DNA from: Thiomicrorhabdus sp.
Lineage (GTDB): Bacteria > Pseudomonadota > Gammaproteobacteria > Thiomicrospirales > Thiomicrospiraceae
Direction: 5' to 3'
DNA: 32,388 bases
Assembly (NCBI GenBank): GCA_015487495.1
Contig: WFPP01000112.1
Coordinates: 1-32,388, forward strand
Shown here: positions 24,384 to 30,955 of the stretch, in pieces
Layout: every line of letters starts with the position of its first letter
Numbering within the stretch: the stretch's first letter is position 1
Translations under genes and position numbers: made by a program
The notes under the pieces: model-generated
Databases searched by the model: none
What the model was told of the DNA's origin: nothing
What the model saw: the letters and a program-made list of their open reading frames with translations, nothing else

Positions 24384-26345
24384 ATGCAAAACACGCTTAT
24401 CTTAATCAGCCTCCTTGTTTTGCTTTTCAGTCATACCAGTCAACTGATGGCACAACCAAAATCGTTGAGCCAATCGCAACAAGATTTCTTAGATGCCTAT
24501 CAAGCCATTAAAAGCAATGACCGTAAAGCAATTGCCTACTATAAACGCAAGCTCAAAGATTACGCTCTCTACCCCTACGTGCTATACCACGACTATCGTC
24601 TTCATTTAAATGAAACACCAAAACCACTTATTAAAGCATTTATTAAAGACAATCAAGACACTTACATTGGCAACGCACTGTACCGTAAGTGGCTGACTCA
24701 TCTTGCAAAAACAGGCGATTGGACAACTTATTTAGAAGAGTACACACCACAAAAAAGCCTAACATTACAATGCTATCACATTCAGGCTTTAGCACACCGT
24801 AAGCAACTCAAAACAGCTTTAAAGTATGCTAAAACCATTTGGGTGAACACCGTTACACTAAACAGAGCATGCCGTCCAATTGACACATTACTAAGAAAAA
24901 ACAAACACTTGACAGGCACAATGGTTTGGAACCGCATAACACTTGCCATGCACAAACGAAAACCAAATGTTGCTAAAAAATTAAGCAAAGATCTCTCTAA
25001 AAAAGACCAAAAAATGCTTCAATACTGGCTAAAGGTGTATAAAAACCCGCGATTGGTTGCCAAACCGTTACCCCAATATTTATCCCCCCCCATCCGTAAA
25101 AAAATCTTTACCCAAGGCGTTCGCTACCTTGCCTCTAAAGATGCAGCACTGGCTAAACAAACATTAGAAAAATATTACAAGCAATATGGCCTCAATCGAG
25201 ATCAATATTTGGCCTTAAACCAGAAAGTGGCTTTAAGGGCCGCTTACCGCTACGCGCCTCAAGCCAAAACATTATTACAAGAAGTGAACACCAATGGCCA
25301 TAAAAACGAGGAAACCCTGCGCTGGCAAGCACAAATTGCCATCAGACATTCACAATGGCTAGAGTTACTCGACATCATTGAACTGATGCCAGAAAAAGAG
25401 CAAAATAACAAACAGTGGTTATATTGGAAAGCGCGTGCCTTTGATGCCACCAAGCAACCTGAACGTGCTCATGCACTCTATCAAAAACTGGCCAAACAAC
25501 GAAACTACTACGCCTTTCTGGCTGCCGATCATTTAAACCTGCCCTATCAGTTTAATCCTAGCCCTGTCAAACAAGTTGATACTCAAGCCCTGATTAAAAA
25601 ATACCCCGAACTGGTTCGCATACAAGAACTTTTGGCAATTGACTGGCCTTTAAGCACCAAGCGTGAGTGGTATCAACTGCTAAATAAAGTTGATAAAAAT
25701 GAATTTCAGGCCGTGGGCGTATTAGCCAACCAATGGCAACAGCACGCACAAGCCATCCGTTCTATGGCCAAAGCCAAAGAGTGGAACGCACTGCATTTGC
25801 GTTTTCCTACCCCTTATAAAGAACCCGTAATGCAACATGCCGAAAAAAATAAAATTGATCCTGCCTGGATCTACGGCATTATGCGTCGAGAAAGCGCCTT
25901 TTCTGTCGATATAAAATCTCCCGTTGGAGCAACAGGATTAATGCAAATCATGCCCAAAACAGCTAAATATATCAGTCAAAAACTAGGGGGGGGAAATATT
26001 TCTTATAAAAAATTAACGCAAGCAGAAAATAATATTGAACTAGGCAGCGCTTATTTAAACTATTTAAATGAAAAATACAAAGGCAATAAGGTACTCGCTA
26101 CTGCCGCCTACAATGCTGGTCCCAATCGCGTTGATCACTGGCTACCCAAAACAGGTACCCTGCCCGCAGATCAATGGATAGATTCCATTACCTTCAGTGA
26201 AACTCGCGCCTATGTTAAAGCCGTTTTGGAATACACCACCATTTTTAAATCACTACTCAACCAGCGATACGACCGGTTAAAAGACGTTATGCCCGATATT
26301 GGCAACCATACCGTTGTTCAGAAAACCGATCCAAACCACCCTTAA
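24384..26345 (+). CDS. slt: Soluble lytic murein transglycosylase
   Basis: Periplasmic Slt70-type lytic transglycosylase. From ATG 24384 (653 residues) a signal peptide (MQNTLILISLLVLLF, cleavage likely after LMA) is followed by a long alpha-superhelical U/L domain (about 40-470). The catalytic domain has Glu503 in IMRRESAFS, then SPVGATGLMQIMP and TAAYNAGPNRV. An in-frame ATG at 24351 would add 11 residues ahead of the signal peptide; neither start has a clear binding site. It follows mltD directly and is probably co-transcribed. Two poly-G tracts fall in this gene: C8 at 25084-25091 (SPP) and G8 at 25986-25993 (LGGGN), both next to A/T-rich stretches. Confidence 0.93.
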   Translation: MQNTLILISLLVLLFSHTSQLMAQPKSLSQSQQDFLDAYQAIKSNDRKAIAYYKRKLKDYALYPYVLYHDYRLHLNETPKPLIKAFIKDNQDTYIGNALYRKWLTHLAKTGDWTTYLEEYTPQKSLTLQCYHIQALAHRKQLKTALKYAKTIWVNTVTLNRACRPIDTLLRKNKHLTGTMVWNRITLAMHKRKPNVAKKLSKDLSKKDQKMLQYWLKVYKNPRLVAKPLPQYLSPPIRKKIFTQGVRYLASKDAALAKQTLEKYYKQYGLNRDQYLALNQKVALRAAYRYAPQAKTLLQEVNTNGHKNEETLRWQAQIAIRHSQWLELLDIIELMPEKEQNNKQWLYWKARAFDATKQPERAHALYQKLAKQRNYYAFLAADHLNLPYQFNPSPVKQVDTQALIKKYPELVRIQELLAIDWPLSTKREWYQLLNKVDKNEFQAVGVLANQWQQHAQAIRSMAKAKEWNALHLRFPTPYKEPVMQHAEKNKIDPAWIYGIMRRESAFSVDIKSPVGATGLMQIMPKTAKYISQKLGGGNISYKKLTQAENNIELGSAYLNYLNEKYKGNKVLATAAYNAGPNRVDHWLPKTGTLPADQWIDSITFSETRAYVKAVLEYTTIFKSLLNQRYDRLKDVMPDIGNHTVVQKTDPNHP

Positions 26346-26385
26346 AAAATTCCCCCCCCCTATCAAAAGTATGAAGGGGAGGAAT
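26344..26385 (-). terminator. Terminator of cysS, containing a G9 run
   Basis: ATTCCCCCCC (26349-26358) pairs with GGGGAGGAAT (26376-26385) over 10 bp with one mismatch and a 17-nt loop. On the minus strand it ends in a T6 tract, so it should terminate cysS; on + it lies directly after the slt stop codon. The C-rich arm belongs to a C9 run (26352-26360), one of the recurring poly-G tracts. Confidence 0.65.
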
Positions 26386-26387
26386 AT

Positions 26388-27755
26388 TTAAACTCTACGC
26401 CAAGTTGTACCTGATGCAGAATCCAATAACTCAATTCCTTGCTCACCTAAACGTTCTCTAATATCATCTGAACGGGCAAAATCTTTATTCGCCCTCGCTT
26501 TTTTACGGGCCACAATCAGCTGTTCAATGTCTTCATCACTCAGTTCAGAGGTACTGGGTTGAGATTTAAAAAAAGCCGTCGCCTCTTCTTCTAATAACCC
26601 AATTTGGTTGGCTAGTTTTATTAATAGCCCAGCCAACGCTGGCGACTTGGTCTTATTCACTTCCTTGGCCAAATCAAATAAAACCGCCATCGCTTTTGGG
26701 GTATTAAAATCATCATTCATCACCGTCATAAATGCACCCTCAAATGCACTTTCTTTTTCGGCCTCAGCAGGGACAATGCCTTCTAAAGCAGAATACAAAC
26801 GTCCCACACTGGCTTTTGCTGACTCCAGATTTTCTTGAGAGTAATTGACTGGACTACGATAATGACTTGCCAATAAAAAATAACGCACAACTTCTGGGTG
26901 AAAGGCCTTTAATACTTCACGAATAGTAAAAAAATTATTCAATGATTTAGACATTTTTTCATCATCAATTCGAACAAACCCACAATGCATCCACGTATTT
27001 ACATACTGTTCACCCGTCGCACATTCCGATTGTGCAATTTCATTTTCATGGTGCGGAAACGATAAATCCATTCCCCCTCCGTGAATATCAAAATGATTTC
27101 CCAAACACTGCGTGGCCATTGCCGAGCACTCAATATGCCAACCTGGGCGACCCGCACCCCAAGCTGACTCCCATGCTGGCTCATTTTCTTTAGAGGCTTT
27201 CCACAATACAAAATCCATAGGATCTTGCTTTATTTCATTCACATCCACCCGAGCACCCGCTTCAAGATCATCAATGTTTTTGCCTGACAAGCGCCCGTAT
27301 TGTTCAAATGACTTGACCTTAAAATACACATCTCCATTCTTCGCAGGATACGCAAAACCTTTTGCCACCAAGGTTTCAATCATCTGCTTAATCGTTTCCA
27401 TATACTCCGTCGCTTTGGGTTCAATATCTGGACGCAGCACATTCATTGCATCTTCATCTGCATGCATTTCATCAATCATTCGAGAAGTCAACGCCTGAAT
27501 AGACTCCCCCTTCTCCAAGGCACGCTTAATGATTTTGTCATCAATATCGGTAATATTTCGCACATAATTAACCTCATACCCCAATGCACGCAAGTGACGC
27601 ACCACCATATCAAATACCACCATGACACGTGCATGTCCAATATGACACAAGTCATACACCGTAATGCCACAAACATACATACCCACCTGATTTGGCTTAA
27701 TCGGAACGAAGGTCTCTTTTTGACGTTTTTCAGTATTGTAAATTTGCAAACTCAT
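26388..27755 (-). CDS. cysS: Cysteinyl-tRNA synthetase
   Basis: Class I aminoacyl-tRNA synthetase charging tRNA-Cys. The 455-residue length is normal. HIGH is at residues 38-41 and KMSKS at 267-271; the zinc ligands that recognise cysteine correspond to Cys29, Cys210, His235 and Glu239. The C-terminal anticodon-binding part ends in the conserved TTWRRV. It is divergent from ppiA and converges with slt, sharing the terminator between them. cysS next to ppi and lpxH is the same order as in E. coli. Confidence 0.98.
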   Translation of the reverse strand: MSLQIYNTEKRQKETFVPIKPNQVGMYVCGITVYDLCHIGHARVMVVFDMVVRHLRALGYEVNYVRNITDIDDKIIKRALEKGESIQALTSRMIDEMHADEDAMNVLRPDIEPKATEYMETIKQMIETLVAKGFAYPAKNGDVYFKVKSFEQYGRLSGKNIDDLEAGARVDVNEIKQDPMDFVLWKASKENEPAWESAWGAGRPGWHIECSAMATQCLGNHFDIHGGGMDLSFPHHENEIAQSECATGEQYVNTWMHCGFVRIDDEKMSKSLNNFFTIREVLKAFHPEVVRYFLLASHYRSPVNYSQENLESAKASVGRLYSALEGIVPAEAEKESAFEGAFMTVMNDDFNTPKAMAVLFDLAKEVNKTKSPALAGLLIKLANQIGLLEEEATAFFKSQPSTSELSDEDIEQLIVARKKARANKDFARSDDIRERLGEQGIELLDSASGTTWRRV

Positions 27756-27851
27756 GTAATATCCTATGGCTTAAAAAAGGTAAAACACCCTCTGAACTCC
27801 AAAAAACCATGCATTGCACCCTCGTTATTTTAATATGCTATAAATGGTTTT

Positions 27852-27880
27852 TTTATCTGGGGAATTAGGGAAGTTATAAT
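27852..27880 (+). promoter_or_regulatory. Candidate promoter of ppiA
   Basis: A consensus TATAAT (27875-27880) with a weak TTTATC (27852-27857) at 17-bp spacing, upstream of ppiA and within the divergent cysS-ppiA gap. The -10 box is convincing; the -35 box is poor. Confidence 0.5.
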
Positions 27881-27930
27881 GCCTTAGTGTTAAAATGCGC
27901 ATATTGTAACTTAAAACAAAGGAATGAACG

Positions 27931-28548
27931 ATGACAAGACAGCTCTTTTTAAGCTTTAAAATACTACTGATCACCCTCTTTATGGCAACCAATGCCTTGG
28001 CACAACCTGACAGCAATGCCAACCCAAAATCCGAAGCCACAAAACAAAACCCCCAGGTTCTATTTGAAACCAATGTAGGAAATTTTGTCATGGAGTTATA
28101 TCCTGATAAAGCACCCAATACCGTTAAAAACTTTTTAACCTATGTTAACGATGGTTTTTATAATGGCACAATCTTTCACCGAGTCATTCCAAACTTTATG
28201 ATTCAAGGGGGGGGCTTTGATGAAAATTTACAAAAAAAACCAACACGCCCACCCATTTCTAACGAAGCCGATAATGGTTTACGCAACACAGTCGGCACCG
28301 TTGCAATGGCTCGCACCAGTAAACCTCATACAGCCACGTCACAATTCTTTATTAATGTTGCTAAAAATGGCTTTTTAGATTACCGCGAAAAAACAGATCG
28401 TGCTTGGGGATATGCCGTATTTGGCCGTATTATTAAAGGTATGAAAACCGTTAATAAAATCCGCACAATCCCAACAGGTAAAACCAAGGGGATGATTGAT
28501 GTCCCTAAAAAAACCGTTACCATAATCAAAGCAGAACAAATCAAATAG
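27931..28548 (+). CDS. ppiA: Periplasmic cyclophilin-type peptidyl-prolyl isomerase
   Basis: Proline cis-trans isomerase exported to the periplasm. The 205-residue precursor has a signal peptide (basic start, hydrophobic core, cleavage after NALA near residue 25), a charged linker and a cyclophilin domain with [13 protein letters not shown], then NTVGTVAMARTSKPHTATSQF and the GYAVFGRI strand. AAAGGA sits upstream of ATG 27931. The next gene encodes a cytoplasmic paralogue, so the pair looks like a duplication with one exported copy. A G8 run (28207-28214) encodes the invariant GGGF turn; unlike most of the tracts here it is followed by CTTT rather than A. Confidence 0.93.
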   Translation: MTRQLFLSFKILLITLFMATNALAQPDSNANPKSEATKQNPQVLFETNVGNFVMELYPDKAPNTVKNFLTYVNDGFYNGTIFHRVIPNFMIQGGGFDENLQKKPTRPPISNEADNGLRNTVGTVAMARTSKPHTATSQFFINVAKNGFLDYREKTDRAWGYAVFGRIIKGMKTVNKIRTIPTGKTKGMIDVPKKTVTIIKAEQIK

Positions 28549-28610
28549 TATAAATTAGGTAACCTGAGCATATAACCACTCGTTTCACCTAAAAACAGAA
28601 AGGAAAAAAC

Positions 28611-29120
28611 ATGTCAAAAGTAATTATCTCCACCACCTTGGGCGATATTACCGTCGAACTGAATGATGAAAAAGCCCCGATTGGAACAGAAAACTTTATT
28701 CACTACGTTATGGAACACTTTTTTAATGGCACCCTGTTTCACCGTGTCATTCCAAATTTCATGATTCAGGGAGGTGGGCTATTACCCGGCATGGAAGACA
28801 AACCCTCTGGTGACCCTATTGAAAATGAAGCCGATAATGGTTTAAAAAATGAACGTGGCACCTTAGCTTATGCTCGAACAGGTGACCCACATTCTGCAAC
28901 CACACAGTTTTTTATTAACCTGAAAGACAATGCTTTTTTAGACCATACGGGCAAAGACCCACAAGGCTGGGGCTACGCTGTATTTGGTAAAGTCATAGAC
29001 GGAATGGACACCGTAGATGCCATTGCGAATGTTGAAACCACCACTCGTCGCGGCCATCAAGATGTCCCTGTTGAAGATATTTTAATTACAAAAGTCACGC
29101 TCGTTGAAGAGGAAAACTGA
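28611..29120 (+). CDS. ppiB: Cytoplasmic cyclophilin-type peptidyl-prolyl isomerase
   Basis: Cytoplasmic proline isomerase. The 169-residue protein lacks a signal peptide and is a single cyclophilin domain with [38 protein letters not shown] and [14 protein letters not shown] lies about six bases before ATG 28611. It follows ppiA by 62 bp and precedes lpxH, as ppiB does in E. coli. The Gly-Gly-Gly codons of the same turn that form G8 in ppiA are GGAGGTGGG here, so the poly-G tract in the paralogue is not forced by the protein sequence. Confidence 0.95.
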   Translation: MSKVIISTTLGDITVELNDEKAPIGTENFIHYVMEHFFNGTLFHRVIPNFMIQGGGLLPGMEDKPSGDPIENEADNGLKNERGTLAYARTGDPHSATTQFFINLKDNAFLDHTGKDPQGWGYAVFGKVIDGMDTVDAIANVETTTRRGHQDVPVEDILITKVTLVEEEN

Positions 29121-29148
29121 ATTACAACAAATAACAAATATAATGCCT

Positions 29149-29335
29149 TAACTCACCTCTAAAAAAGCCCAACAACGAAAAGAAAGACTTGAAGGCTCTC
29201 TCTACGGGGCTTAGTCATTTTATTCGCCTCGGCGTTAAATGCCTTTGCAAGGTCTAGACATGGCTTCAGTCATTTGCCTTGATACGAAAAAATGGCGTTG
29301 CCAGAAATTAAGCGACTTATTCAGAGGTTTCTTAA
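29149..29335. mobile_element. IS5-like miniature element, copy C
   Basis: A 179-bp element flanked by TTAA (29149-29152 and 29332-29335). The right end GACTTATTCAGAGGTTTC (29314-29331) matches the family; the left end (29153-29170) is degenerate, 12 of 18. It shares the core with copies A and B but lacks about 80 bp of the palindromic left part found in B. A separate perfect 12-bp inverted repeat, CCTCTAAAAAAG (29157-29168) and CTTTTTTAGAGG (29342-29353), spans it. The element sits between ppiB and lpxH, and no gene is present in this 315-bp gap. Confidence 0.75.
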
Positions 29336-29435
29336 TTTACCCTTTTTTAGAGGCCATTGAGTCATCCCCCTAAATTAAACGCTAAGTGCTAAAAAACACG
29401 CCCCTCACGCCTCAAACACTGCTAAAATCAGAAGT

Positions 29436-30188
29436 ATGAAGCCTTATACCCTAATCATTGCCGATGTTCATCTGCAACCTGACCCCACCCATCCCATTAA
29501 TCAGGCGTTTGAACAATTTTTGCTCACCAAAGCCCCTCAAGCAGAAGCGCTTTACATACTCGGTGATCTATTTGAAATGTGGGTAGGAGACGACATTGGG
29601 CTAACGCAATACCACCCCATTATTCAACGCTTTAAACACCTAACCAATCAAGGACTTCCTATTTATTTACAGTATGGAAATCGTGATTTTTTAATGCGCC
29701 AAGCCTTCTGGCAAGCCACCGGTATTCAGCATTTACCCGACATTACAAAGCGCTCTCTCTACCAAAAAAATTACCTGTTTTTACATGGCGATACTCTTTG
29801 TACTGATGATAAAGCCTATCAACGAATGCGAAAACTGCTTCGAAACACCATCATTTCCTGGGCTTTTTTACAACTCAGTCAAACACACCGTTTAGCCATT
29901 GGGCAACGTATGCGACAAAGCTCAAAAAAACAAAGCGAAACCAAACCAAAAGAGATTATGGATGTAAACTCACAAGCGGTGTACACACTGTTTCAGGCGT
30001 TTCCAACCGTGCAACACATGATTCATGGCCACACACACCGTCCACAGCACCACACAATCGAAACCGAATACAACACTCTGCACCGCTGGGTTGTTGGGGA
30101 TTGGAAACCCCCTTCTACCACACATTCCACAACCCAGTACCTTAAAATCACTCCATCAGGCCCTGAATTAATGACATATATGAGTTAA
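29436..30188 (+). CDS. lpxH: UDP-2,3-diacylglucosamine diphosphatase
   Basis: Calcineurin-like phosphoesterase that hydrolyses UDP-2,3-diacylglucosamine to lipid X in lipid A synthesis, at the inner face of the inner membrane. The 250-residue protein shows the metal-binding motifs IADVHL (Asp10, His12), LGDLFEMWVGDD, YGNRDFLM, HGDTLCTDD and IHGHTHRP. The position after ppiB is conserved with E. coli. No obvious ribosome binding site precedes ATG 29436. Gram-negative lipid A synthesis fits the other outer-membrane features of the window. Confidence 0.95.
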   Translation: MKPYTLIIADVHLQPDPTHPINQAFEQFLLTKAPQAEALYILGDLFEMWVGDDIGLTQYHPIIQRFKHLTNQGLPIYLQYGNRDFLMRQAFWQATGIQHLPDITKRSLYQKNYLFLHGDTLCTDDKAYQRMRKLLRNTIISWAFLQLSQTHRLAIGQRMRQSSKKQSETKPKEIMDVNSQAVYTLFQAFPTVQHMIHGHTHRPQHHTIETEYNTLHRWVVGDWKPPSTTHSTTQYLKITPSGPELMTYMS

Positions 30189-30246
30189 TGACATTAAACG
30201 TATAATCATCCCTGTTTTTTATTCAAACAAACCTCCTCAATAGACA

Positions 30247-30263
30247 TTAAGGAATCTCTAAAG
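30247..30263. repeat. Relic of an IS5-like element end
   Basis: TTAA followed by GGAATCTCTAAAG, close to the outer end of copy A (GGAATCTCTGAATC). No partner end lies nearby, so it is a solo relic between lpxH and the rhodanese gene. Confidence 0.35.
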
Positions 30264-30286
30264 AAAGCGCTGATTAAATCGCTTTC
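30263..30286. terminator. Candidate hairpin between convergent lpxH and rhodanese genes
   Basis: GAAAGCG (30263-30269) and CGCTTTC (30280-30286) form a perfect 7-bp stem with a 10-nt loop. Position between convergent genes suggests transcript ends. The T tract is poor on both strands, so efficiency is doubtful. Confidence 0.45.
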
Positions 30287-30303
30287 CTAAAACATTAACA
30301 ACG

Positions 30304-30735
30304 CTATTTACTTTCAATCGGATAGCCAGCAAAAGACCAGCCTGGAAAGCCTTCACGATAAAAATACACATTGGTGTACCCAAGACTGACCAAATCTGCC
30401 GCCATTTGCGATGAACGAGTGCATATTTCTCCATAACAATACGTTACTAAAGGGGCATCCTTTTGAAACATGGTGCTCACATTTTCACGTGTATACACTT
30501 TGCGATCCCCACGATCTAAATGAATCGCTTTAGGGATATGCCCATCCGCCCAATCTTCTTTTTTACGAGAATCAATAAACGTCGCACCCGACTCCCAAAG
30601 TTTTTTGGCTTCTTCCGTATTGATTGTTGTTGCTCCAGGCACACTTAAAGGCGCCGCAGCCTGAGCAAAAGAAGCCATTGCCAACACACTGGCAGCCATT
30701 AATCCTGTTGCAATTTGTTTTAAATAAACACTCAT
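30304..30735 (-). CDS. Periplasmic rhodanese-like sulfurtransferase
   Basis: Single-domain rhodanese exported by a signal peptide (MSVYLKQIATGLMAASVL, cleavage after AQA near residue 26). The mature domain of about 117 residues has FIDSRKKEDWADGHIPKAIHL (CH2A-like motif, seen as two short blocks around DSR and GHIPKA) and an active-site loop YCYGEICTRSS with two cysteines, Cys100 and Cys105; Cys100 is in the usual catalytic place. The paired-Cys loop is found in a subgroup of bacterial periplasmic rhodaneses. GAGG lies seven bases before ATG 30735. A role in handling thiosulfate or persulfide in the periplasm is inference from the family and from the persulfide dioxygenase in the same window. 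Confidence 0.88.
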   Translation of the reverse strand: MSVYLKQIATGLMAASVLAMASFAQAAAPLSVPGATTINTEEAKKLWESGATFIDSRKKEDWADGHIPKAIHLDRGDRKVYTRENVSTMFQKDAPLVTYCYGEICTRSSQMAADLVSLGYTNVYFYREGFPGWSFAGYPIESK

Positions 30736-30899
30736 TTTTTAACCTCTTATCTGTTTCCATGCAAGACCCTTACACTGCCCAACCCCTTATATAGAAACAT
30801 AAAAAAGAGTATAAGCATTGAAGGCCCTTAATTAATAAAAAAACTAACGGCATTCATTGTATACGCTTTAACGCAAGTATAAAAGAAAGCATCCCCCCC

Positions 30900-30914
30900 A
30901 AGGAATCTCTGATT
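30900..30914. repeat. Relic of an IS5-like element end beside a C7 run
   Basis: AAGGAATCTCTGATT resembles the terminal repeat of the miniature elements and directly follows a C7 run (30893-30899). A perfect palindrome ACTCCTAGGAGT (30920-30931) is close by, between the rhodanese gene and the 3' end of the ABC exporter gene. Nothing else is recognisable in this 220-bp gap. Confidence 0.35.
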
Positions 30915-30955
30915 CTTAACTCCTAGGAGTCTGCCAGACTTAAGAAAATGCTAAA

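Noticed and set aside
27825-28118. 97-residue minus-strand frame over the ppiA start
   Set aside because: It overlaps the ppiA signal peptide and promoter region and resembles no protein.
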